Counted from the stretch's first letter, positions 1 through 12,814 are shown. The stretch: 64,000 bases of DNA from Phascolarctos cinereus (GCF_002099425.1 NW_018344060.1:876501-940500), one strand, 5' to 3'. Program-made: numbers and translations. The notes: generated by a model not told the origin, from the letters alone.

Positions 1-1107
1 CTATAATAAAGATTATTAATTGTATTTTATCATCTTAATGTGTAGTTGTAACTTAGTACTATAATAAAGAGCAAGTAAGATTTTTTTAAAAAAAGAGTCT
101 TTTATTTAATTACTGAACTCTGAAATTCTGAGAGTGATTTCAGGTTATGTCATTCTGTGGGAGCCTCCCCTCTTCATCCGAAGCACCTCGCCTCAGAAAT
201 GCTTGCATAATTGGCTCCTTGCTCTGTGACTTATTGGTGGCTCTCCTGGGTACATTTTTGTTTCTGAGCCAGGCTGACCGGAATCCCAGTTTGTATTGGC
301 AGCTGTTTTGATTTGAAGCAGGTGGTCTGAGGAAGCAGTACCTACCCACAAATTAAAACACTGACGCTTTTTCTTTGGATTTCACATCTTTCTGAGAAAA
401 CTCGTGACATTTTGGCATTGATGAAATTCTGAAGTCACAGTGTTATTTTTAGTATTTGCAAATAGTTTATATTCACCTGTATAATGCCCATATTTGCATT
501 CTATTTATCATTATCTTTAGTTACATAATATAATTAGGTGTACCTTGTTTTGATTTAGAAATGTTCTGTAAAGATAAAAAAATATTGTTTTCTCTGGGGA
601 ATTCCTTCAGTTCTAGTTATTTAAATTCATACCCTAATGAAATGGATTAACATTTAACTCATCCTCCAGTTACACTTTAAGGGCAAAACTTTTCTATATG
701 CTATAACTATGGTTACATAGAGGAAAGCCTCACCTGCTTGATTCATTATATTTGATGCCCCAGGCATCCTTCCACACGTATTTTGCATAGTAAGAAGGAG
801 TAGGACTAGGAAAGTGAAATCAGCCTCTATCTCTCTGAGCTTGTTTCTTGACAGTGCACAAATAAATGATTTTAACATTATTTCCTCTGTTTTATTTTTG
901 ACTTTTGTTCTTGGTAATTGTGAATTAACTTGTTTTATGTGAATAATAGAATATGAAATTTTTCAGTGCTTGGATAATTAATTTTTCAATAGAGGAAATA
1001 CACTAAGGAATTAAAAAGCTGCTTAAAAGCTAAATTTAAAAAAAAATAAAAGCATAATGAATTGACTCTAAGTCTGGGAGTTTATCTAGCAACTTGTCCT
1101 GTAGAAA
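1..1107. other. Intron 1, no recognised feature
   Basis: AT-rich single-copy-looking intron sequence. I see no exon with PDE3B similarity, no long open frame and no repeat I can name. Short frames on the minus strand near 140-350 and 654-878 have no family resemblance. Confidence 0.6.
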
Positions 1108-1205
1108 ATTAATACAATCATAGACTCTTAGAGTTGGAAAGGGATCTTAGGCCTTATCTCATCCAAACTTCTCACTTTGTGTACAGACACTCTTTAGTGC
1201 CCTGA
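1108..1205 (-). repeat. CR1/L3-type LINE 3' end, old fragment
   Basis: The text AATCATAGACTCTTAGAGTT followed by GGAAAGGGATCTTAGG is the antisense of the typical CR1/L3 3' terminus, which ends in ATTCTATGATT-type octamers. It is a short, diverged piece. It could also be the tail of a related SINE that borrowed this end. Confidence 0.55.
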
Positions 1206-2068
1206 TAAGTGATCATTCTGCTTCCTTTTTGTGGAGATAGAGGCTGTAGGTGGAAAAGGAGATGATTGAATTGATAGTCTTACAAGTGCTCAGAAATAAG
1301 TTATAAGAGTTTACCATATCTGAAGGGAATAGAAATAGAATTTTCAGGTTTTTTTAAAATAAAAACTTAGTAATTCTACATATTTGCTGGATGGACATAA
1401 TTAAGAACGACAGAGGACTGGAATTAGTCTCTTTGGAGATTCGATGATAGTTGTCATTTAACTGAAACAGGAGAAACAATGATACCTTTTACTAACTCAT
1501 GTATTTTTCTATTATACTTATTTGGGTGCACATCTTAAAAGCTTCACGGTGACAGAGTCTCACTCATTTATCATTTTATTTCCTTCAAGTACCTTGTACA
1601 CTTGTTTGTAAAATGTGGGTAGTTAATTGATTTTTGTTTGAATAGATGAGTCCTACAAAGGTACTATATGTTCTTTTTAAAGGTGCTTCCCTAGGTTGAG
1701 TACAGAGAACATGTACAAAATAGTTTAAGAGAGTGCTCCCAGAAAATGCTTGGCATGTATGTGTAGAGATTGTATCAATACCAGACATGGCAGGCACCAC
1801 AGGACAATTTCACATAGAAAACAACTGTAAAAAATAAGTACAAAGACACCAAAGAGAAGGATTAATGTTCACATGGTCCGTACTTAAATGAAAACATTAC
1901 TTCCTGTGCGCTGTTATGTAAAAACACGCAGAGGCACATACGGAATTCCTGAATGCTAAGACCTTGGCCCTTGGTAAAGCTCATCCAGTTGACTTGACAG
2001 AAGAATGTGACCATTGCTGCACAAAGCCATTTAAGAAAGTGCCACCAAATAAAAATTTGTCATACACA
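1206..2068. other. Intron 1, no recognised feature
   Basis: Nothing nameable is seen in this stretch; short reading frames look like chance. Confidence 0.5.
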
Positions 2069-2120
2069 AATATATATATATACGTATATATATATATATA
2101 TATATACGTATATATATATG
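2069..2120. repeat. (TA)n microsatellite with TACGTA interruptions
   Basis: About 52 bp of alternating T and A, interrupted twice by TACGTA. A short reading frame across it (Tyr-Ile repeats) is an artefact of the repeat. Confidence 0.9.
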
Positions 2121-2502
2121 TGCACATTAGATACATGTGTATAATGGGTATTATGTGTAGATAGAAATAATAACATCATGTATATTTGCAAAATAATTGC
2201 CTACAGAAAACAGAGCAGTAAAAAATCTGTAAAACGAAAGACTTAAATTCCTTTATTCTTTTCTCTGTGTGCATTGCCTGTTTCTCCCTTTGGACATTGT
2301 ATTTTTTCTTTGAAGCCACTTAAGCCACAAGCAACAAGCTTCTTTACATGTTCTTTATTTGCTATCACTTATAAATTTATTTTGTTCTCTTTTGTATCAG
2401 ATTTATTTGAGACTTGTCTTGTTGCTAAGATTATAAGCTCTGTGGGGGCAGTATTTCATTTCTCTTCATCTCACTGCCCAGTGTAGTGTTTATTTCATAG
2501 TA

Positions 2503-2700
2503 AAGAGGCAGGTGGATGGCCCAGTGGCTAGTGGGCTGGCCCTGGAGTCAGGAGAACCTGACTCCTCCTTTCATTAGCAGTGTGACCTTGGGAAAGTCAT
2601 TTGAGTTCCCTCGGCCTGTGTTTCCTTGTATGTTAAATTCAAGGGAGCCCATTGAATGATCTCTCTGGTGACTTCCAGCTCTGATGTTCCATGATTCTGT
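2503..2700 (+). repeat. MIR-type CORE-SINE
   Basis: The copy has the tRNA-related head (GGCCCAGTGGCTAGTGGGCT...GGAGTCAGGAG), the CORE motif GTGTGACCTTGGGAAAGTCA, and the tail TTCCAGCTCTGATGTTCCAT. It is a diverged, ancient insertion in the sense orientation. Confidence 0.8.
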
Positions 2701-5022
2701 GGTTTTGTAGGGCTGGTACCATGTTGTATATTGGTCTTGGAGTTAGGAAGAGGTGTTCAAGACCTGTCTCTGACGTGGACCGGTGGTGTTTCTAATGGCA
2801 AGTAACAACCTCTCAATACCCTACATAACATTACAGTGAAATTCTTATCTGCATTGGTAAAGTGGGGGTCATATTCGGAAATAAAATTATAAGCCTAGTG
2901 TAAACAAAGTTCTCTTAACTTTCTCCACTAATTCATCTGAGGTAAGTATTTGAGCTCTAAGGGAGTTCTGTTTATAAACGTGCCACAACTTAACTCAATG
3001 TATTTAAGTTTAACCCTAAATAAAATTACCAACAACTGACTACATAGAAAGTATTGAAGTAATTCTCCCTTTTACTTGTTAAATGATTTTGCTTAAGTAG
3101 ATATAATATCCTATGTTATATACTTATCTCTTTTTCTTTTAAAATTTAGTTTTGCTGATTTTTTACTGTGCTGTTTTCTTTGGCAAATATATTATGATGT
3201 ATATAATTTATGCCAGTGACTAGATTTTTAACGGAAGCACTTCCATAAATTAATTTGTACTGAATTCACTGTTGACCTTCTCTTGAGGTATCCACTGCCC
3301 TTCCTCTCTCTAGTGCATGGAGAAAAACAAATAAAAAATAAATAGCCCTTTGTATAAAAGGACATTAGCTTCTAAAGATTTTAGACTAGGGTGAAGGCAG
3401 CAGTTGTATGTGGCTTTTTTTCTTTGCAAAGTACAAAGGACTTAAAATGCAAATATAATTAATAAGATAACCTAGGCCGTGCCCCACTTCCCCCTGGCCC
3501 CCATCTTTTGATAGCCAAGACAGGATGATGATCTTGAAACCATTTAAGCCCCATTAAATATCCACCAGTTTTCTTTCCCTCTCATACTTCCTGTATGGCA
3601 GAACACTAAACTCAGGATGCCACTAAACTTATCTTTAAGGAACCAAATGTTTAAATGTCCAAATAACCCTTTCACCCATTGCTTCTGGTCAGTAACACAA
3701 AGTGGAGAAAGATTCGCCATTGTTCTAGCAGCTTCTCCAAGAAGACTGAGTTCAGTCACTCTTTGCTGGATTCTCTTAATAAGCCAACCTGCCAGCCAGG
3801 GAAAGGGAAAAGGCTCCAGGCGTCCATCTCTGTTTATCCGTCGCTGCTGCTGCTGCTCCTCTGGCTGGGCTGTCTGGCTTCTCTTAGCTCTCTCTAATCC
3901 TTCTCCTCAGAGCTTTTTAAATTCTCTGTGCCTCAAGCTCCACCCTCCAGTCCTGATCCCTCAAAAAGCCTCCACTCCTCTTGTTTTGGAAAGAGTACAA
4001 CTCCCAAGATCTCTAGTACCCTGTGGCACCTCGTGGGCTGTTAGGTCCAGCTTTGCCAGGGGGAGCAGTTACACATAGCTTTACAAATATGAGCATGGTT
4101 TAGAAAACTGATTTTTAAAGTTACCTCTTAAATTAATTTTGTTTTCCTTAAAAAGATACAAGATAGCCTGTGATCTCTTTATTTTGGAAGAAAGAAAAAT
4201 GTTTTCTTTTATTTCAGAAATAAGTTTATGTATTTTTTCAGGTAGTAAAATGATCTTAAAATATTACATCCTATTTTCTTGACTAACAGAAGGTAAGACA
4301 ACCCCCAGTTTCAGAACTGCCAGGGATGTCAGATTACTGAATGATTTGAAAACAAATGAAAGAAGAAAAAACTGGAAACGTTAATGGTGACCAGTATTAG
4401 AGCAGAAACTTCTATGTTCATGGTAGTTCTTTCCAAAGTAGTGACTTTGAAGCTTGTGTTTCAGGGACTTCCTGTTTGGATAATGTTGAATAACATATTT
4501 ACAGTGGCTTATATAAACAACCAAGTCTTTAGACAAAGTAAAATGTGCTGTGATACAGTCTTCACCAACCAGATAGGTAGGGTTTTTTTTTTAACTTGAG
4601 GATTATTTTAAAATGTTATTGTGGAATTTGAGGGTGGGGGTAGTTTAACTTTATGCAAGTGATATGTTCTTGCAAATCTGTATGTAAAGCTTTTTGTGTA
4701 TGTGAATGGAATCCTGTTTTTATTTTGATTGGCACTTTCATCTTCGTTGGGCTACTGTGTCTACTATCCTTTCACTATCCTTTATTTCACTGTTCGTTAA
4801 TATGCCAGTCAGCAAACACTGAACTGTACCAGTTGAGCTATTTACTTAAAGGTAATCTGCCCTTAATCATTTTGTATATTTAAGAACCTTTTCTTTGTGA
4901 GGTTTTCCATGTGAATATTGCTACCTTATATGTTTTGATTTTTGTGCAGAGTGGTATATCAATTAATGATACCTTATTTGATGACTCATTGCTACCAGAA
5001 GTAAAACTAATGGTAGTCATTG
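2701..5022. other. Intron 1, no recognised feature
   Basis: Mostly plain intron. A CTG-rich patch near 3843-3858 and a 153-codon open frame at 3617-4078 were examined. The frame has no domain, overlaps a second frame on the same strand and looks random. Confidence 0.5.
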
Positions 5023-5348
5023 ATCAGTCAGCTATTTATTAAATGCCTTCTGTGTGCCAAGCACTGAGCCAAGTTTTGGGAATACAAAGACAGAAATTAA
5101 TCCCATCCTCAAGGGGAAGTGTATATTCTATCAAAGAACAACACATACATATGAGACAAAGTAATTTTTGAAGAGGAGTAGATTAAGTGAAGTATTATGT
5201 AAGAGGTGGCACTTAGTTTGAGTTTTAAAGGGATTCTGAGGCAGAGGTAAGATGTGTGTGTGGGGGGACATGCAGCCTGTGCAAAGGCACAGGGATGGGA
5301 GAAACACAGTGGTACATAAGAGGAACACAAGAAGTCAAGCTTGGCTGG
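5023..5348 (-). repeat. LINE-2 3' region, antisense
   Basis: ATTTATTAAATGCCTTCTGT followed by GTGCCAAGCACTGAG is the antisense of the L2 3' end (cctggcacatagtaggtgct in sense). It continues through the usual L2 interior, with GGCACAGGGATGGGAGAA-like text. An unrelated half-L1 tail interrupts it at its 3' border in this window. Confidence 0.7.
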
Positions 5349-5833
5349 ACTGTATTTTTTAAAAATTCATTTTATTTTATTTATTAATTTATTTATTTTT
5401 AGTTTTCAACATTCACTTCCACAAGATTTTAAGTTGCATATTTTCTCCCCATCTCATCCCTTCTCCCACCCCAAGATGGTGTGCATTTTGAATACCTCTT
5501 CCCTTAATTTGCCCTCCTTTCTATCCCCCCCATCCCCTTCTCCTTCTATTTTTCTATAGGCAGGATAGATTTCTATATCCCATTTCTTGTATATCTTATT
5601 TTCCAGTTGCATGTGAAAACAATTTTTTAACATTTGTTTTTAAAACATTGGGTTCCAAATTTTCTCCCTTCCTCTCTCCCCACCCACTCTTATTGAGAAG
5701 GCAAGCATCTTGATACAGGTTGTACATGTGTAGGCATGCAAAACACTTCCATAGTAGTCATGTTGTGGAAAACTATGTTTCCCTTCATTCCATCCTGCCC
5801 CCCATTTATTCTGTTCTCTCTTTTGACCCTGTC
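5349..5833 (-). mobile_element. 5'-truncated HAL1-like (half-L1) 3' tail, copy C
   Basis: Read on the minus strand this is the same 3' tail as in the elements at 12.5-13.26 kb and 20.7-21.1 kb. It runs from GACAGGGTCAAAAGA through the pieces CACAACATGACTACTATGGA and TGTGGAAGTGAATGTTGAAA to an AATAAATAAATT-rich end. No ORF1 is present, so the copy is heavily 5'-truncated, which is normal for LINE insertions. It sits between two L2 pieces of opposite orientation. Confidence 0.75.
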
Positions 5834-6288
5834 AAAACCCATTCAAAAACTGTTCCAGCCCCTTCCTACTTCTTTTTTAATCTTCTGCTTTACTCTCTGC
5901 CGTATATTCTTGGATTCAAGAATTTGTGCACTGACTTCCTGGCTGTTCCAGGAACAAGATACTCCCATTTTTGTCTCTGGGCACCTTCTCTAACTGTCCT
6001 CCATGCCTGGAATGCTCTCCTCACTCTGACTACTGACCTCCCAAGTTTCCTTTAAGTCCCAAATAAAATCCCATCTTTAACAGGAAGCTTTTTCCAACCC
6101 CTCTTAATTCTAATGCTTTCCCTCTGTGTTTAGTGCTTACCCTGTATCTAGCTCTTTTGCTATGTTTGTTGTCTCTCCCAGTAGATTGTGAGTGCCCTGA
6201 GGACAGGGACTGTCTTTTGCCTCTTTCTATATTCCCAGCATTTAGCACAGTGCCTGGCACATAGTAGGTACTTAATAAATGTTTATTA
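5834..6288 (+). repeat. LINE-2 3' end, sense
   Basis: The text carries GCCTGGAATGCTCTCC, then GAGGACAGGGACTGTCTTTT and CAGTGCCTGGCACATAGTAG-GTACTTAATAAATG, the diagnostic L2 3' terminus. It is moderately diverged and non-coding. Confidence 0.85.
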
Positions 6289-7703
6289 ATTGGTTGATTG
6301 GTACAACTTCTCCACACGGAGGATGCTGTGGTGCTTGCTTCTGAGAGAGTTGTGGTAAGGAGAGTACCTTTATGAGAATCCTGAGCAGTTCTCCACCCCT
6401 GATTCTGGAGCATGCCTGGACATTCTGTGACCAGTTCAGTTGGCTATAACCACATGGTTGGAAGGAGCCGTTTTTGATAGGCTGTGTAGCCATAACTATC
6501 CTCAAAAAGACTTGCATCTACTCCTGGAGGCTCTCCTCCCCAAATACCACGTGGTAAAGGGGAAAGGCCTTAGGGCTTTCTCCTTTGTGGGGTCGTATGG
6601 CCCCTTCAAATAAGGCCCTTGATTTTCTTGTTTGTTTTTTTTCATTCTAGGTGAAGGGAGTATAGTCTCTGACTTTAAGTCTAAAAGTTTGGGAAAGAGA
6701 GCCACAGGATTTAAGGAGTAGGAGTTGAGGCTGAGCTTTGCAGCTAGGGCAGCGCTGATGCCCCAGTGATGAAGAGGTAGCCTTTGGGGGTAACGTTAGG
6801 GACCTGCACGGCTGTGGACCGACTCGCCTGGCAGTAATTGAATGGATTTATCTTCATGTGAGCAGTAGTGTGCTGTGACTGAGAGATCTGGCCTTCCAGC
6901 CAGGAAGACCCGGGATCAGGTTCTGTGTCAAACAGTGACTGTGTCATCTTGGGCAGAGCACAGAACTTCTCCAGCCAATTCTTTAAGGTGATGATTTGCA
7001 GAGAAGGTGCCGACCTACCTTGGCAGAGGAAGTTTCCTTCCCCGGGAAATCACAGGTTCAGTCCTTACCCCTAGCCTATCTTCAACTAAAGAATAGACTA
7101 TCTCAGCTTTATTAATTTGTTTTAAAGGTTGGTTTGCTTGTGAAAGGCATTAACAGATTCATTAGTTTTTGTTTCATAAGGTGATCACTTGGTTTTTTTT
7201 TCTCTCCATGAAAGAGATTTCTTACAGTTTTGATTTTTGAATCAAGTTGCTATGGAGTTAGTATCTTTGTTTGCTTAATTTTATACTAGGTTACCATGGC
7301 AATAACTAGGTCACCATGGCAATAGTTATTTACTCAACTAATGCTTTGCTGTATCAAACAGATGCTACTGGCAACTTGGAATCATTTCCATTTGATCAAT
7401 AAAAAAGTCCTAAACAAAAATTGTAAACATTCATTTTAAGTGGAAAGATGTTCTTTAAGAAGTTGGTTTTCCTGTTTTGTGCTAGTTTTTAGGTTTTATG
7501 CTGGTTAACAGTATGTATTTCTAACCTGCATTTTTCCTAAATTTATATTCACTTTTTTAAAATGACAGATAAGTATTTGGAAGAGGTTATATGTGACATC
7601 TTTGAATGTAGCTGTAGGTACCAATTGCATACTGTTTTTTTCCTTGATGAACAACAAGAAAAGTTTTAGTTAAATTAGAATTAAAATTGTTTTTTGAAAA
7701 CTT
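6289..7703. other. Intron 1, mostly unique; weak MIR-like trace near 6840-6990
   Basis: No gene is seen. A faint MIR-like order of motifs (GACTGAGAGATCTGGCCTTC ... GTGTCATCTTGGGCAGAGCA) is visible around 6870-6960. The part from 7100 to 7450 lacks repeats and contains the X-box pair reported separately. Confidence 0.5.
7290..7323 (+). promoter_or_regulatory. Two tandem RFX-type X-box motifs
   Basis: GTTACCATGGCAAT at 7290-7303 and GTCACCATGGCAAT at 7310-7323 both resemble the RFX palindrome GTTGCCATGGCAAC. They lie exactly 20 bp apart, about two helical turns. Looser half-sites, GTTGCTATGG near 7247 and CTGGCAAC near 7369, flank them. The stretch is free of recognisable repeats. A role as an intron 1 enhancer bound by RFX proteins is an inference from motif and spacing only. 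Confidence 0.45.
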
Positions 7704-7941
7704 GTGGCAACTAGGTGGCACAATGGACAGAGTGGCAGGCCTGGAGTCAGGAAGACTCATCCTCCTGAGTTCAAATCTGGCCTCAGACACTAGCTCTGTG
7801 ACCCTGGGCAAGCTACTTAACCCTGTTTGCCTTAGTTTCCTCATCCAAGAAATGAACTGGAGGAGAAAGCAATCCCCTCCAGCCAAGAAAACCCCAAATG
7901 GAGTCACAAAGAGTTGGATGTGGCGAAAAAATGACTGAACA
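7704..7941 (+). mobile_element. Mar1-type CORE-SINE, near full length
   Basis: The element opens with GGCAACTAGGTGGCACAATG (tRNA-derived head), has the CORE segment TGTGACCCTGGGCAAGCTAC, and ends in the RTE/Bov-B-like tail GGAGTCACAAAGAGTTGGAT. This head-CORE-tail order is the Mar1 family known from marsupials. It is useful evidence for a marsupial source. Confidence 0.85.
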
Positions 7942-8089
7942 GTCCTTCATTTTTCTTATAGAGTGTTATAAGCAAATTGTATACGGTTTTATTTTATACT
8001 TATATGAATAGAGCTAAGAAACCATTGTTTCCAATTTTATTTTATACTCCTGATAACTTATGAATAGGATTAATTGGACATATGATAGG

Positions 8090-8625
8090 TTGTTTTGGTT
8101 CTTGAGTTAGGAAGTGACATGATGAGAATGTGAGAAAAATGTTAAAAAGAAACCTCCACATAGTTTGGGTAAGGCAGAAGAAGAGTAGTGGTAACAGGAG
8201 CCTTTAGCAGTTCAATAAGAACTGCTAAAATGATGTAGTGGCTGTGAAAAAACCAAGAAGACTTGGCAAATCAGGAGCGATTACACGGAAGAAAAAGAGA
8301 AAAGTCCAAGGTGATTGTTGAATTACAAGCCTAGGCAATTGGAAAGGACTAATGGTACTGTTTAGTGTGACATACACATTAGAATAGGTAATTATTTGGG
8401 GAGCTAATAAGTTTAGTTTCTTAACAGGTAAGTTTTAGGTTTCACTGGGATATTTAACGGGAAATACCCTACAGAAAATGAAGAGATATTGATTGTAAAA
8501 AGAGGGGAAGGTTGGGGCAAGGGATGCAGCTTTTGTAATCATTGCAGAGAAGTAAAGGTCTAGAAAAATTTAGAACAAGTTTTCTTCTTTTACAAAGGCA
8601 TTTTATGAAAAAATTGAGAACTTTA
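8090..8625 (-). repeat. LINE-2 interior, antisense, degenerate
   Basis: Scattered matches to antisense L2 are seen: GGAAGTGACATGATGAGAAT, GATGTAGTGGCTGTGA, AGACTTGGCAA and GTTTCACTGGGATATTTAAC. They occur in the same order as in the better-preserved L2 at 36.4-36.8 kb. It is old and heavily mutated. Confidence 0.5.
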
Positions 8626-8796
8626 GATAAACATTTTTTTTAGAGTGACTCAATTCATTTTCACACTAGAAGGTATTCTGTGGAGAAAAAAATAACGTTT
8701 TGAAAATATGGTCAAATATGCATTTCCAAATGTAGCTTGGATCAAACCACATTCTTGTATTTAAGATGCATCCACTGAATATTTAAAAATGGTTTT

Positions 8797-10061
8797 AGGG
8801 AGGGGCATGGCAAAGTTGGCAAAGTAGAGGCGGAGACTCACTTGAGCTCTACCAAATTCCCCTCCAAACAACTTTAAAATAATACCTCAAAACAAATATT
8901 GGAGCAGCAGAACTAACAAAAGCACAGAGTGAAGCAGTTTTCCAGCCCAAGGTAACTTAGAAGGTTGACGGGAAGGGTCTGCCTCACTGGAGTGAGAGTG
9001 GAGAACAGTCCAGCATAAGCTGCACCGAGTAAGCCAGCAGCAGGCCTTTTGGGGTACTGAGGAGGTTGTGGCGATTTATAGAGCTTTCATCTCACAGATG
9101 GTACAGGGGGTCAGACAGCTTATTAGGAGATGACAGCAAACGTTTGCTGGTGCTGCATTCAGGACTCTGTTGCATTGGCCATATCCAAGTCCTAGGATGA
9201 AGAGAAGTACTAGTACACTAGAATGTGCAGATTCAGGGGAGAGGGGACCCTGGTCACAATTCCAGGGAAGGACAGTGTTTGTGGTTACTCAAAGAATAGA
9301 CTACAGGCTAGGAGAGTAGTGACTACACCTCTCTTTAGATCATAACACTTCGGAAGAACTGAAAACTTCCAGGATTTGTTCCCCCCCACCCCTAAGTCCC
9401 CTGAGCTACCTCCGAAAACAGCAATACAAAAAACCTGAAGCTTGGGACAATGCCCTCTCCACTCCTGGAGCAGAGCCCCACTTTAACGTAAAGTTTTTTT
9501 TTTTAAGATCTTAAATTTATTTATTTTTAGTTTTCAACATTTACTTCCACAAGATTTTGAGTTCCAAATTTTTGCCCCATCTCGCCCCTCCCCCACCTAA
9601 CATAAAATTAAAAGCCAAGAAATAGGCTGGAAAAAAAACAAGCAACGAACAACAAAGAGAACCTGACCATAGAAAGTTATTATAGTGACAGGGAAGATAC
9701 AAAATCAAGACCACTACATCCAAAGCCTCAAAGAAAAATGCAAATTGGTCTCAAGCCTAAAAAAAGAACTCCTAGAAAGCCTAAAAAGATTTTTAAAACT
9801 CCAGTAAGAGAGGTGGAGGAAAAATTGGGAAAAGAAATAAGCGTGATGCAAGAAAATCATGGAAAAAAAGAATCAATAGCTTGGCAAATGAGACACAAAA
9901 ATATGGAGGGAAATAACTTAAAAAACCAAAATAGGCCAAACAATAAAAAAGGCACAAAAATCCAATGAAGAAAAGAATACTTTAAAGGCCACAATTGGCC
10001 AAATGGAAAAAGATACACAAAAATTCACTAAAAAAATACCTCCTGAAAAAGTAGACTTAGC
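8797..10061 (+). mobile_element. L1 element, 5' part (5'UTR and first part of ORF1); outer element of a nest
   Basis: The piece begins with a L1-type 5' terminus (GGGAGGGGCATGGCAAAGTT, GACTCACTTGAGCTCTACC) and the conserved GAGCAGCAGAACTAACAAAA and TTTTCCAGCCCAAGG blocks. From about 9600 it turns into A-rich ORF1 sequence, with a Lys/Glu-rich coiled-coil reading such as EVEEKLGKEISVMQENHGKK at 9799-9858. It is broken by mutations and by a 100-bp inverted HAL1 tail at 9496-9596. The element is cut at 10061 by a second LINE and resumes at 13637. Confidence 0.85.
9496..9596 (-). mobile_element. Very short 3'-end HAL1-like insertion within the outer L1
   Basis: On the minus strand this is only the last ~100 bp of the HAL1-like tail (TTTTGAGTTCCAAATTT region) with a poly-A that reads as poly-T at 9494-9504. 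The flanks TTAACGTAAAGTT and CTAACATAAAATTA look like a diverged target-site duplication of about 12 bp. Confidence 0.7.
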
Positions 10062-12109
10062 TGGGGGGCAGAGCCAAGATGGCAGAGTAAAAATAGGGAC
10101 TCACTTGAGCTCTCCCCCATACCCCTGTAAAAATGATTCTAAACAAATTCTAAAGCAGCAGAACCTACAAAAAGACAGTGAAAGAAATTTCCAGCCCAAG
10201 ACAACCTGGATGGTCTACAGGAAAGGTCCGATGAACTGGGCTGGGAGAGGGGTGTGGTGCAGCTATGGCTATGCTGGCACAGACCAGGCCCCAGCAAACC
10301 TGGAGCAGGCCTCGGGACTGAATCACTGGCAGCTGTGCTGGTTTCCAAACTTCTCAACCCACAAATGCCAAAGACAGCTTAGAAGGGCAGTGGGAAAGGT
10401 CTGTTGGACCTGGGTGAGAGAGGGAAGCAGTCCAACCCTGGCCCCAGTGCAGCCTTGGGGCAGCGGTGGCGGCAGCAGCAGTAGTGCTTCTAGAGCCCTC
10501 AGCCAACTGATGGTAAGGGGATTGAACAACTGATGAGAAGAAGATTACGGGATCTCTTTGGTGGCACTGAGGCAGGATTCTGTTGCTTTGCCTATACTTG
10601 GATCTGGGTCACAGTCCTGGGTGACAGTCCTGGGGCTAGGAGGAATACTGGCATAGCAGAGTTTGTGGCAGCAGTGAGAGGGAGCCCTCCTCACAGTTCC
10701 AGGGCAAAAAAGAGTGCTTGTGGTCACTCATAGACCAGAGCACAGGCCAGAAGAGGAGTAAACACCTCTCCTTATTAGATCTTGGAAGAACTGAAAACTT
10801 ACAGGTCCCTTGAAGTATCTCTAAAAACAGCTGCACAAAGCCCATGAAGCTTGGGGCAGTACACCCTCCACACTGGAAGCGGACCCCACCTTAACAAAAA
10901 GTTAAAAAGTCAAGTAACATGAGCAGAGAGCAGAAAAAACTCAGACTATAGAATCTTACTTTGGTGAGAAGGAAGATCAAAGCATACAATCAGAAGACAA
11001 CAGAGTCAAAGCTCCTACATTCAAAGCCTCCAAGAAGAATATGAATTGGTGTCAGGCCATGGAAGAGCTCAAAAAGGATTTTGAAAATCAAGTAAGAGAA
11101 TAGAGGGACAATTGGGAAGAAAAATGAGAATGATTGCAAGAAATTCATGAAAAACAAGTCAACAGCTTGCTAAAGGAGACGCCAAAAATACTATGGAAAA
11201 TAACACTGTGAAAGATAGACTAATCCAAATGGCAAAAGAGGCCCAAAAAGCCAGTGAGGAGAAGAATGTTTTAAAAAGCAGAATTGGTCAAATGGAAAAG
11301 GAGGTCTAAAAGCCTACTGAAGAAAATAATTTCTTAAAAATTAAAATGGAGCAAATAGCTAATGATCGTATGAGAAATCAAGAAACTATAAAACAAAACC
11401 AAAAGAATAAAAAAATAGATGACAGTGTGAACTATCTCGTTGGAAAAGCAACTGATCTGGAAAATAGATCCAGGAGAGATAATTTAAAAATTATTGACTA
11501 CCTGAAAGCCATGATAAAAAAGAACCTAGACATCATCTTTCAAGAAATTATCAAGGAAAACAGCCCTGATAATCTAGAGCCAGAGGGCAAAATAGAATTT
11601 GAAAGAATCCACCAAACACCTCCTGAAAGAGATCCCAAAAGGAAAACTCACCGGAATATTATGGCCAAATTCTAGAGATCCCAGGTCAAGTAGAAAATAT
11701 TGCAAGCAGCTAGAAAGAAACAATTCAAGTATTGTGGAAACACAATCAGGATAACACAAGATTTAGCAGCTTCTATAGTAAGGAACTGGAGGCTTGGAAT
11801 ATGATATTCTGGAGAGCAAGGAGATAGGATTACAACCAAGAATCATCAGCCCAGCAAAACTTAGTATAATCCTTCAGGAGAAAAATGGACATTCAGTGAA
11901 ATGGAGAAATTTCAAGCATTCTTGATGAAAGCATTCAGAACTGAATAGAAAATTCGGCTTTCTAATACAAGACTCAAGAGAAGCATGAAAAGTTGAACAA
12001 GAAAGAGAAATCATAAGAGTTTTAATAAAGTTGAACTGTTTACATTCCTATATGGAAGGATGATATTTGTAACTCCTGAGACCTTTCTCAGCATTAGGGT
12101 TGGAGGGAA

Positions 12110-12276
12110 TATATCTATATCTATATCCATATCTATATCTATATCTATATCTATATCTATATCTATATCTATATCTATATCTATATCTATATCTATATCT
12201 ATATCTATATCTATATCCATATCTATATCCATATCTATATCTATATCTATATCTTATCTATATCTAGCTATCTATC
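12110..12276. repeat. (ATATCT)n hexanucleotide microsatellite
   Basis: About 27 units of ATATCT with occasional C changes, in the ORF1-to-3'UTR spacer of HAL1 copy A. Frames through it (Ile-Ser or Asp-Ile repeats) are artefacts. Confidence 0.95.
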
Positions 12277-12814
12277 GAGAGCACACAGGGTGAGTTGAAG
12301 ATGAAGGGATGATATCTAAAAAATAAAATTAAGGGGTGAGAGAGGAATATACTGGGAAAGGTAGAATGGGGTAAATTATCTCACCTAAAAGAGGCAAGAA
12401 AAAGCTTTTACAGTAGAGGAGAAGAGGGGGGAGGTGAGAGGGAATCAGTGAACCTTGCTCTCATCAGATTTGGCTTATGGAGAGAATAACATACACATTC
12501 AGTTGGGTATGGAAATCTATCTTGCCCTACAGGAAAGTAGGGGGGAAGAGGATAAGAGATGGGTGATAGAAGGGAGAGCAGAATGGGGGAGAAGGTAATC
12601 AGAAGCAAACACTTTTGAAGAGGTACAGGGTCAAAGGAGAGAATAGAATAAACAGATGGGGGTGGGAAGAGAGAAATATAGTTAGACTTTCACAACATGA
12701 CTGTTATGGAAGTGTTTTGCATGACTACACATGTCTAACCCATATCAAATTGCTTGCCTTCTTAATGAGGGTGGGTGGGAGGGGGAAGGGAGAGAATTTA
12801 GAACTCAGGTTTTT

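Noticed and set aside
3617-4078. 153-codon open frame on the + strand
   Set aside because: No domain or family wording. A second overlapping frame is open on the same strand. A CTG-rich patch gives Cys/Leu runs. Nothing suggests splicing or expression.
12011-12293. Ile-Ser and Asp-Ile repeat frames
   Set aside because: They are translations of the (ATATCT)n microsatellite.
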